NCBI RefSeq assembly: GCF_965638725.1 | Contig: NC_134953.1 | Location: 10,315,001 to 10,379,000, forward strand | DNA from: Aptenodytes patagonicus | Lineage: Eukaryota > Chordata > Aves > Sphenisciformes > Spheniscidae | Reading direction: 5' to 3' | Length of the DNA: 64,000 bases | Notes under the pieces: generated by a model | What the model was told of the DNA's origin: nothing | The model's input: the letters and a program-made list of their open reading frames with translations, nothing else | Database searches by the model: none | Translations under genes and position numbers: made by a program | Shown: positions 40,501-52,500 of the stretch, one piece after another | Numbering within the stretch: the first letter of the stretch is position 1 | Layout of the letters: every line of letters starts with the position of its first letter

Positions 40501-43500
40501 CTAAAAGCATGCCTGGCTATTATGTTTCAGAAACTGCAAGCCAACTCATTATAATTCTTTGAGCTCTCAGTTAGCCTGAGCGTCTCACAGGCCTAGTGGT
40601 CAATTTGTGACAGGATTAAGTGTATAACCCTAAAGAACTAGCTGGGGTGCACGGGAACAGGACACAGACAGGAAAGAGCTTCTGAGGAAGATGCAGGGTT
40701 CTGGCCACCCAGACAACAGACACTGTGTACATGACCAAAATCTCAAGAAAGAGGAGCTGGAATAGTTCACTTCAACCACCTGTGCCAGGAGGAGACAACA
40801 CATACTAAAAAAGCATATGCATGACTGACGATTTTTGAGGGTGCCACGAGTCACATTACATCTGTCACTGATTCAAGTCTTCCTGAGCAACCACACGCAA
40901 GAAACATGGAACATCCAACTTGCTGATTAATTATCTCTCCTCTTGCAGCATCTCCTTGCTTCAATTTAAGCGCAGTGCATAACACTTGCATGACAGAAAA
41001 GACTGTCCACATAATAGCACACAAAGCTGGAATTCCACCTAGGAGAGCCGGGTAGCTACTTTGGAAACATCCCACCAGGAGATCACTGTTGGACTGAAGG
41101 TGTGGTTCTACAAGTGGCTTCAGTAGATCTAAGGCCACATTACTACTGAAAAGGCAGTCCTGCCTTCCCTCCCCTTCAAATAGTCGCTCTTAGAACACCA
41201 CCCTTGCAGCCCAGTGCCACACCAGATCATCCAGCCAGATGAAAGGCGGAGAATGAGGCAGACCACTCTTTTGCAGCAGTCCTTGCTAAGGTCAGCCTAT
41301 GCCACTGACGAAACTTCCCCCTGGGAAACTCAAGATCCACTGTTATTCTCATAGAATCATAGAATCATTGAGGTTGGAAAAGACCTCTAAGATCATCGAG
41401 TCCAACCGTCGACCCAACACCACCATGTCCACTAAACCATGTCCCTAAGCGCCTCATCTACTCGTCTTTTAAATACTTCCAGGGATGGGGACTCAACCGC
41501 TTCCCTGGGCAGCCTCTTCCAATGTTTCACCACTCTTTCAGTAAAGAAATTTTTCCTTACATCCAATCTAAACCTCCCCTGGCGCAACTTGAGGCCATTT
41601 CCTCTCGTCCTATCGCTTGTTACTTGGGAGAAGAGACCGACACCCACCTCGCTACAACCTCCTTTCAGGGAGTTGTAGAGAGCGATGAGGTCTCCCCTCA
41701 GCCTCCTCTTCTCCAGGCTAAACAACCCCAGTTCCCTCAGCCGCTCCTCATCAGACTTGTTCTCCAGACCCCTCACCAGCCTCGTTGCCCTTCTCTGGAC
41801 ACGCTCCAGCACCTCGACGTCCTTCTTGTAGTGAGGGGCCCAAAACTGAACACAGTATTCGAGGTGCGGCCTCACCAGGGCCGAGTACAGGGGCACGATC
41901 ACTTCCCTACTCCTGCTGGCCACACTATTTCTGATACAGGCCAGGATGCCATTGGCCTTCTTGGCCGCCTGGGCACACTGCCGGCTCATGTTCAGCCGGC
42001 TGTCGACCAACACCCCCAGGTCCTTCTCTGCCAGGCAGCTTTCCAGCCACTCTTCCCCAAGCCTGTAGCGCTGCATGGGGTTGTTGTGGCCGAAGTGCAG
42101 GACCCAGCATTTGGCCTTGTTGAACCTCATACAATTGGTCTGGGCCCATCGATCCAGCCTGTCCAGGTCCCTCTGCAGAGCCTTTCTACCCTCGAGCAGA
42201 TCAACGCTCCTGCCCAACTTGGTGTCGTCTGCAAACTTACTGAGGGTGCACTCAATCCCCTCATCCAGATCATTGATAAAGATATTAAACAAGACCGGCC
42301 CCAGTACTGAGCCCTGGGGAACACCGCTCGTGACCGGCCGCCAACTGGATTTGACTCCATTCATTCTCAAGTCACTTTTGAAAAACGCATTGAAAGTTTT
42401 TTGTGGTAATAATGAACAGCCATGAAAATCCTACAAAATGCAACCCTAGAAGCAAAACAACTGTCCCAGTGCACAACAAAGGTCTTTGAAACAACCTGAA
42501 GTCTGCCCCAGGCATCTCTTCAGACCTGCTCTGTAAAGCATCTTTGGTTTGACCACACACTTCTGCAAAGATTTTGCAGAAATGACTTCAGGTGTTCCAA
42601 ACTTGGAAGAAGCCATCAGTGACAGTCACTGGGCTCTTATTTTAAGCAGGTGTTTTAAAGCCTTGCAGTTCACATTGGCAGATACTTAGAATTAGGCTTA
42701 GTCACTACCTTAAAGCAACCTGTGGGGAGATTATCAGAACTATAAGCTATAGAGAAATATGATTAGTATTTGTGATGTGCATGAAGTCTATTATAGCCCG
42801 ATGCTTCCTAACCACACCAGTTTCTGTACTTCACTAGTTCCAGGCTATCATTTAATTATCTCTGTCTAGAAAGCTAGTTTGCACCTATGCTAGCACTGCT
42901 TGAATCTCATACTGTCATGAAAGACGAGCCATGAAGTATTGCTTTTAATGTGCATAAACTGGGACTTTATGAAGCACCTTGATGACAAACAACGCATCCG
43001 TCCTGCAGCTGGCAAGACTATTTCAACTGTTCGATCCTGTTTGCCACAGATGGATAAGGACATTCATGCATTTCTCTCAATAGCACTTGGGGGCTTAGTT
43101 AAGGTTTCTCTGATTGCTTTAACCAGCTCTCTGAAGTCTGTGCATTTCCAGCATCAGTCATTTATAACCATACTAGCATCTGCAAGGAAGGGCATGCTAC
43201 CAGTATGTTCTCTCAACCTTAACTCCTGTGCAAGAGCGTCACAGTTTCCTCTCCTTGACAGGCAGTGAGAACCAGCCAGGCTGCAGAGCTCCCATATAAT
43301 GAAGCGGACTCTCACTGCACCCAGAGGGCTGACTAATACCTCACCTGTTCCTCTTCAAAGAGCAGGGTCAAAGAAGCGTATCTTCTATTTCAACACAATG
43401 TAACAGAGAAAAATACAGTTTTAAGAATTCACTTAATTTTGCCCCTTCAAAGAGGGGAAAAAAAAGGAGCGAGGGAGGGAGGGAGGACTGCAGTACAGCA

Positions 43501-46500
43501 GATAATCGTGCTACCTCATGTCTTCAAGGCCACTCCAATAAGCTGCCAGAAACAAATGTTGGATGTAATTCTCTGAGGTAGGACTACTCAGAACATAATC
43601 CTCCACAGAGCACTGAGAGCCAGAGTAAACACCAAATGGTCCCCGGCTTCACATTTCCCTGTCCCTTTAGGTCTGTACATCAATCCCTGTCCCTTCCTAC
43701 CTCCAGCTTGCTTCCTTTACTGGACTTCTGATATCCAAACAGACTCTGAAGATGCAAGCAGAGATCACAAACTTGGCACAGGCATCCACACCCAATCTGC
43801 AGTTTCTAGAACCTCCTAAGGGCCAAAATGGATCTTGCAGAGAATGGGAATTGCATGCGTGGGACTGGAAACTTCAGGAACACTGTGAAGACGTGGCACC
43901 ACAGTATGAAAGCTTGAAGAGATCAGCTGGTAAGAAAAATACAATGCTAGATCTCATCCAGACAAGTAAAGAGACTCCAGCAGGGCTAGAGGAATGTCAC
44001 AGTAAGTTAGAGCTGCATGAACTGGGGTCTGCTCACAAGCTGGAGCCTCAGAGATACAGTATTAGCTTTCTAGCAATATAACAGGTCTCAAAGCACCATT
44101 TTCTGTAAGGCCAAAGATTAAGGAGGTAGTTTCACAGAGGCATTGATTTGACATAGCTTCACGATCCTTCTCTAAGATGACCAGGGATGTCAAATTAACT
44201 CGCAGAACTTTTTCGTTGCTTTATTTCCAGGATGTATCCTTTAAGGGGGTAGCACAACTTCCCCATAAAGTATTTGGCCATGTCATGCCTCTTCCTAGCA
44301 GGATTACTTTCTGCATCCAATGTTCCTCAATGGCCATGCTTTATGAAATTTAACAAGCAGCACTGGGAAGAGCTGCTACAGCATTCAGGTCTTGTTCTGC
44401 CTCCACATGCAACAGCAAACTCCACACACACTGGAAATCACACTACAGCGCTCCCTCTTGTAGGAACATGTTCCCATACAGGACAGAATGGACCTGTGGG
44501 GATGGAGGTTGCAGTTCCCAGTTTATAGCACCCCCTTCACTACTGCCTCACCTGCAAGTCTGTTAGGCTGACAGAGTAGTCCTGACTGAAGTGCCACCTG
44601 CCAGAAACAGACACAGCACAACAGACACAGTAGCTGCTACTGTCAGAGGAATAGTTACCAATGACACTGTACAGTACAAAGCACCTGCACCTCAATGAGT
44701 TGTTGTAGTAGGCACCTGAGATAAGATCACCACTGTCCTAGGCTAAAGTGGGCAGCTCTGTTACTATCTGGTGGCTTTTGTGGTTTCTAGTGAAAAGTTG
44801 CCCTTAAAAGTATTCAATGTGTGTTAACATATTTTTAAAGGGGGGGGAAGGAAAGGAAAGAGTGTTCAAATTTATCCACAAAAGCCACAGACTATTCTTC
44901 TAGGTTATGGTATTTGCTTTGTCATTCCTCAGAACATCTCAAGTATAAGGGTAACATACCAGATAACGCTGGATTTCACTGTGCTTGTGTCCTGAAATAG
45001 TTACACGGTAAAGCAGAAGGTCATAAGTGCATCAAGGCCTAACATGGAGCTTGTCTGAGCAATCAAATGAACAAACTCTGACACCCTTCCTCAGAAAGAC
45101 TATTGGCCAATGAGCTACTCCATGAAAAACCTGCCTTTCGGCCTTTCGAGATACATAACAAATAGGAATTTATGTATCATCACTGAACAGATCGCTTACC
45201 ATTAACCTGCAAAGTAACAGGAGAGCAGCTCCTGCCAAACTTAAAAATTCATTGTGAATTTAGGGCTCTAGCCCTAAATGGCAGCGATGAGCAAAAGTTA
45301 GCAATCAAATAATTACAGAAGTGTCAGGCTGAAGGGAATCTCCCACATACTACCACTTTTTCCCCCTGCGTTATGCATCTGTCCAACCTGACCTCAAACT
45401 CCAAGTAGCCTATTCCAAGGTTACTTTACCTTTACAGCTTGAGTCCAGCACAGGGCCACAAAGATGATTAAGGGACCACAGCATCTTTCATACAAGGAGA
45501 GGCTGCAAGAGCTGGAACTCTTCAAGCCTGGAGAAAAGAAGACTCGGAGGGGATCTTATCAACATTTACCTGATGGGAGGGAATGAAGAAGAGGGAGCCA
45601 GACTCTTTTCCATAGTGCCCACTGACAGGACAAGAGGCAATGGGCACAAGCTAAAACACATGAAATTCCATCTAAACCCAAGAAAACACTTTGTTACTCT
45701 GAGGGTGGTCAAACACTGGAACAGGTAGCTTAGAGAGGTTGTGAAGTCTCCACCTGCAGAGACATTCAAAACCTGACTGGTCATGGTCTTGGACAACCTG
45801 CTTTATCTGACCATGCTTGAGCAGGGAGGTTGGACTAGATGATCTCAAGAGGTCCCTTCCAACCTGAACAATTCTGTGATATGCTCTCAAGTTTCATTCG
45901 TGGTTTCACCAGTGCAACGGAAGAAAGCCAGGAAGTTAATTCAATTCCTTAACATGTACAGGAGGGAGAATGATAACAGCTTATGCAGTTTCTATATGCC
46001 ATTTCCCTCCCAACAAAAGCTCACTGCCTTGGTCTCTGGCATCTCTCAATGAGCCCCTCACTAGGTGGAGTAACATTCCAGCAACTTCCTCATCTACAGG
46101 GCTCCAGCAAAATTCTCATCTTCCTTCTAACTGCCCACTGCCTTCCATTTTCACCACATGCTTCCTTACACCCACTTCTGACCCTCCTATTTTGCAAGAA
46201 GTTTGCTGCTACTGATCTTTCTTTCTTGTCCATTTCACTGCGTGAGAGCTCTGCTCAGCCAAGGCTGCACTTGTCCTTCAACAGCACGGTTCACAGCTGC
46301 TGTTACGTTCCATTACCACCTTAGCAATCTCAGGCAGATGTCGACTTCCCTGGGTTTTTCCCTGCAAGAGTTTGCTTGGGTACAGAAAGTTCAAAGCCAC
46401 TGATTAATTAGTAAAAGCTTTGGAAACATCAACTTTTAAAGCAGGAAATTTGAAATTTTTCAAGACAACATAGGTAGGGGCTGAAATAAACTGGAGAAGT

Positions 46501-49500
46501 TGAAATGTGCATAATACAAAACAGATGTCAACTGAGCTCTGAGAACACAGGAGGAAGAGAAGGTCACTGACTCTAACTGTGTGGCACAGACTCCCAGCTG
46601 CCCAATGCACGCAGCACAGCATGGTGTGGTACCACAAGCCAGACAAGAGGGCTTAAGGCTGATCACTGCGCCCTGGATGGTGACTATACCCTGCCGGACC
46701 TGAGCTGGCTTGCACAGCGCGATCCTGAGCATTTCCATGTCCTTAGCACAGTTATTGCATAGCCTGAAAAACTTCCCCACAGATAACAGGAGTGCCGGCA
46801 AATGGAAACCTTCATGCCTTCTGTAGTTTGCCAGGATTGAGAAACTGTAGAAGTAAAAATGCCCCATCTACAAGAGAGCAAGAGTCAGTGTCAGCACACA
46901 GTTGGTTCTCAACAAGGCTAGGCGAGTGCTTCCTCATTTCTGTATTTGTACTAAATTAATAAAAATTAAAATAGCTTTCAGCGTGTGATGTCTGGGGGTG
47001 TCATGTTCCCATGATGCACTAAACAAACCACAGCCTAACAGCTGCGCTACAGGCAACAGCATAGCCTGAGCAGGGCCTGTGTGCAGGCTCTGGAGAGGTA
47101 TTTGCCCTCACCATGTCCTGTGTCATACGCTCTACTAGCTCAGGATTCAGCTATTAGGAGTCATTTTTGCATCAGGCTTAGTTTTTCAGTGCGTGCTGAC
47201 ACTGCTGTTAGAAGTACTGGTGAATGCGTGTGGAGAGAAATACTTCCCAGGGGAAGACACCCAGACAAATCACTTCAAACATGGTCATTAACTTTCTCTG
47301 CTAAGTGCTGTAGGAATTGAGGACTGCCTTACTCAGGAAAAGTTCAGAGTCTGCTGTAGAGAATGGACTTAACTGAGATCTTCTAAGAGCTCCTGACTTT
47401 GAAGCCTTCATCTAAAATCCTAACAATGAAGTCCTGGGAGCAGAGCACAGGCTGTGTTTCTCTATGGGAGAGGTCTACTATCACAAACACTCTTACTTTA
47501 AGTCACTCGTGCTATGGTTGGCTGCAACCAAACTATAAGGCAGATGCTAATTTTTTATTACCAACCAAGAAGAAAGTTTCACAGTTTCACCCAAAAAGGG
47601 AACTATGTACACCTGGGGTTGTCTTCTCTTCAGAGGAAGCATCAGAACATTTGTACTTGAGGCCATTCACAAAACTTGGTCTGTAGAATCACGCGATGGA
47701 AGAGGTCACCTAGTCATTTTTTTCCCCACAGAGGTAGGATCTGATACATTCATCCAAATACTTTTGCCATGAAACCAGCCTACCTTAAGTAGGTTCTTCC
47801 TTCACAAGAGTCAGTGACAGTGGATGGCTTGCCTTGGCAACTGCTCTGATGTGCACAAAGAAACAGCCTGACGTTACCCAACTCTTGCATGCAGCTGACA
47901 GCTCACATCAGGTAGGGCTCCCATAACAGCAACAGAAGTCCAGAAATTCTGAATCTTTCTGTACCAAACTATCTGGAAAATGCTACAGCAGACTCCACAG
48001 CAAATGAGTTTGGTTTTATCTCATTTTTTCTCTCAGTCAAATATTTTCCAGATATACTGAAGTCAGTTTGAGATCAATGTATGCTTGTTCAATTGAGAAA
48101 ACAGAAAATAAGCTGGGGTTTTTTTGTTATGTAAAACAACAACAAAAATCCAAAGCACACTCTCCCTTTCAAAACGCTATTTACATAAAGCTAAAGCACG
48201 GTTTTTTTCAGCACATGCTAACTTTCAGCAGAGATGACACCTCTGGAGAAGGACTCTATGTCCAGCTGTGAAAAGTCAGACTGTAGTGCCTTACCCCAAA
48301 GAAGTTTTGCCATAGATGTATGGCAGCCAGCCCACTAAACAGCCAGGCACACAAGACGTACTTCCCTGGCTGCTCAGACAGACAGCATAGCACTACCCGT
48401 AAGACTCACCTCTGCCCCTCCCAGGGTGGGCTCTGAGAAGATCCAGCACCCAGGTCCCTCGAGCACAGCCCCCAGTGTGCCAAGGGGCAGCCAGAGAGAG
48501 TTAGCTCACCTGCGGAGACCCACTTGTTGAAGTGGAGGAAGAAAGCCAGGTCAGCTTCATACAATTCATTGACTGCATCCAACATCAAGGAGCATGGAAG
48601 CTACTCTTTAGTTGACAAGGCTCTGCATTCAGCACACCACTGCCAACAGATATGCTTACCCAGCATAAAAATCAGATTTTGGGCGCTTCCCTTTGACAAA
48701 CACAGCTTCCATAGAGAGAAGCAGTTGATCCAGAGTGGTTTCTAGCTGATCCATTCCCATGCCCATCCCCTTCCCTTCTCTTGATTTTTAATGCGCCCAA
48801 AACAAGCAAGATGGGTGAAAGCCTCCCACTAGTAGGGATCCACTTGGCTATGTGAAACCTCCCACTACAGCCAGTCCGTCTACTGAAGGACAGAGACACT
48901 CGCGCTTCCCGCTCCACCCGCAGCACAGGAAGCAGGAGTCTTTCTGCCCCGCGTTGTGCTTTGTGCACTCAGAATGCAGCAAGCCAGAAGAGACTGGCGA
49001 GAGCTGGCTCCGGGAGGAGATTTCAGGATCAACATCCCTTTGTACTCTCGCACGCTCTTCAGCTACGCTAGAACTTACTCCTACTCTGGCCTAAAATAAC
49101 TCTGACGGTCCTCGGACATGTTAAGTAAAACCATTAACACTAGTAATCCAGGGAGATGTTGTTTAAACCTCCCTAACTTTGAATAGCATATTTAAAAATC
49201 AATAAAATATTGGTGCTGTGCTCTAGACCCAAGTTTGGAGGAAAACAGTAACTGAACTTTTACTTTTGCCAGAAAGTGTCGGAAAAGCTAATTTAGTCTC
49301 TGGTCAGTTTTATTTTTCGGAGTACAAAGGCTGAGCCACTGTTTTCTGTCCTCTTCCAGGCTGAAAGCAAAGGAGCCAGACTACTTTAGCCCTAGGTTAT
49401 CCATTGGGAAACCAAGACGTTTTAGGGGTGTTTGAAAGGGAGATGCAAACTTTAGTTTATGCAGGTTTTTAAAAGGTACTAGGAAACACCTGTTGTGACC

Positions 49501-52500
49501 TGGTTACCTGAGAATGCCATCTTCAGAACAATCCCCAAGTCATCTTTTTTCAGAGGGACTGTTTTGGCCAAGATAATGATTTTCAAAATTTATTTTTAGT
49601 GTGATAAATTTGTCATCATGATTATTGCTGCAGTTATCCTGGCATAAAGCACCTTTATGCGCACAACACCAGACAAGCTAGAAGACTGCACTGTCTCATT
49701 TATGCCACTAAATACAGATAAATCTTAATCCAAGATGCAACCACAGGACTCCAATCCTGCTAAGGCTGACAAAGAACACTATAACCCTAAGCATGGCAGT
49801 GTCATAAAAACATCCTGACCAGCATGACTCCCCAGAGCTCTCCACCTACATTTCAACAGAAACTATGAGAAAGGAGTACCACACACTCCTCTGGAGTTTA
49901 GGGAAGTTCAGACTCAATTAAAACTGAGTACGTTGGGCTTCTGTAGTCTCCAGCTGTTCATACTTCTGTGCTAGTAAGTCCTCTGTGCTTGTTATGAGGT
50001 GATCACTTTCAGACTGGTTGGATTATTTTTAAGGCCATCTGTGCAATTTTCCAATTAATCTCAGCCATTCCATCACAGGTAACAAGCTGATCTGTTGCCA
50101 GTATGGTTATATCTCTGACTTAGGCCCAGTGCTAGAGAATATGTATTAGACAACCTTATTTTGGTTCTGGTATGACAGAAATGTAAGTCTGAATGAAGAA
50201 AAAGATAATTTTCCATTGATTGGGGTCAATAAACTGCAGGACACAATATTTACAGGCAGAACTTTAAAGATACTTGGGTTTTATTTTCGATTTGCATTCA
50301 AAACCAGGCACCTAAGACAACCTCCAAATTCAGAAGCTCTCTGTGAGTCACTGGTAATCTCTCCTGAATTAGGGACCAATTGACCAGGCACAGAAAAACT
50401 GGCTTGCAAAACTTCCTAGTTTACAAGGGTTGTGCAATTTGCTTTAGTTTTCTATTTCAGTAAAACACGTTACCAGTGTTAAAATGAGGATAAACAATAT
50501 CACGTACGTCCCTCCTCCAATACCTGACCAGGAAAGCGCAACTCCATGGCTGCTACCTTACCTTCTGAAATAGCCTTCTTGACAGCCGCAAGGTAAGCAT
50601 CAGGCTCATCATCATTTGTGAGTTCTTGCCACTGAGACCAGTCCTTGAAAAAGGTCAAATAGTCATCACAGTCCGTCACACCGCAGAACAGCTTCACTAC
50701 TTTGTACGGGGGCCATAAAGCTTCCTGAAGGCTCTGCAGGACGCGAGGGAGATAAAAGCTCTGCACCAGCTCAGCAGATAGCAAAAGGATGATGCTCCGA
50801 CTTCTGCTGAACAGGTCCAGCTCCTGGTGGGAGATGGCAGACTCGCCTTCCAGCTGGTAGCTCAGAATCCGATGCTTTCGAACGTGCCGAGTAAAGAGGA
50901 AGAGGTTCTGGAGGTACTGACACCATTCAGTGGCGTCACTTGCATACACAATCAGCACATCATATCCTCCAGGGGTAACTGTACAAGTGCAAGATGATCA
51001 CAGGGAGGAGGATTAAATTCAAAGCAAGAACTGACCCACAACTTTGCAGCAAAAAACCCACAGGGCTGTCCCTATAATTCATGTCAGAAGCTCTAAAGCA
51101 CTTCAAAAGAACAGTAGATATAGCCAAAGTGAGGTGTTCACAGCCACAGAGCAATTCTAAGGGTGGTTGAACTGCTACTTGCATTTACCCCACTCAAATC
51201 TAAGTAGTTTCTCATTCTCAAAAACCTTCCTATGAAGAAGGGGATTTCCTGTGTAGTTTCAAGTGAAACAAGCCACATGTGGAGATTTACAGATTTAAAG
51301 CACGTTGATAGGAAAAAAACCCACAAAAACCCGACGTCCAAAACAAACTAGCTTGAAAAGGGGAGTTCACCTTTGAGTGTGAAGTGAAATCATTTTAGGC
51401 AACTATAGGGTCTCTGCAACACAATTGCAGACCATTATATGCTCAAGTAGAGTATACACTAAACATAGCACACCTAAAATAAGAAAGGCCTTTATTTAAA
51501 TGAGGTCCCACAATGCTTACAGGAAGCCACTATGGCTTCGGTGGTGTTAAGACATTTGCTCTCATTGCAGCAGAAAGTAAACTGCCTGCAAAGTATGCGT
51601 GCAACTGAAGGGTACACCAGTCCCAGTGCTCGCAGCACAGCAATCCTATCATTCAGGCTTCAGACACTTTGCAAGCCTGTGTTAGAGTCCTTCCCCCAGA
51701 ACTGTCATACAAAGGTTTCCCAACCATTTTGGCATGACAAACCCTCTCTTCAAAGGGGAAGAACTAATACAATAGTGGTGGCCGTAACACAGTCCAAAAT
51801 ACGCTCACTGAAGTTGACTTACTCCATAATTCTCTAGAGACAGCTCCTACCTACACACTCCTGCATTTCTGTGCTCTGGAATGAAAGCACTTTTAAAAGT
51901 GTTTCCAGCTGGCTAAGATGATGACATGCAGATTAAACCAATATGACATGACGCAGTGCTCTCCCACCAATCTCAAGCAAACTTTTAAGTCTAAATTTAA
52001 TTTTCCCATTCACCTGTAAAGAAGTTTACCCAAATTTGAGGATTATGGCTCTGGTCCCATGGTAAATTTCAGTGCTGAGCATTTCAAATCTTATTAGCAA
52101 ATTGTCGTCTTCTAATTCCAACATTGGAATTAGAATTCCAACATTGGAATGTGTCAACATTTCCAACCCATCTCCATCCAGAAGCAAGCAAGCAAAGGCA
52201 GATTTTTGTAATTAAAGTAGAAGGCAATGCCTAAAATTTGGCATGCCAAAAAGAGCATCTGCTCTGTGAATTTACCAGAATTGAAGATGACAGTTTTGTG
52301 GTCACCTTATTAAAATTCAACCCAAATTGAACAGCCTCCAAAGACTCCATTCTGCCACCTGAATTCAGAACCTTCATTAAGAAATGAAGGCTGAAAAGAT
52401 GTCTAGGCTACGGTACCCCAGCTCTAAACCATACAATTACCAACTTTAAACTGTAGTTGAGCAGCAGTGGTACAGTTCAGAAAAAAGCATGGAGACGTGC

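Larger units (their letters stand above)
33679..50561 (-). other. PIK3AP1: PIK3AP1 intron 2 (16.9 kb)
   Basis: The largest intron. It contains the CR1 copies at 41351-42362 and 45437-45881, an old CR1-like fragment at 47685-47830, a tandem duplication at 36584-36621, a perfect hairpin at 45258-45279, a poly(A) run near 40009-40025, and two minus-strand exon-like open segments (46690-46867 and 48510-48572). No established gene was recognised. Confidence 0.8.

Noticed and set aside
41439-42425. Plus-strand frames of 79-262 codons
   Set aside because: Antisense shadows of the CR1 reverse-transcriptase frame.
43752-44081. 109-codon plus-strand open frame
   Set aside because: Reads somewhat like protein but has no promoter, splice sites or recognised family; inside PIK3AP1 intron 2.
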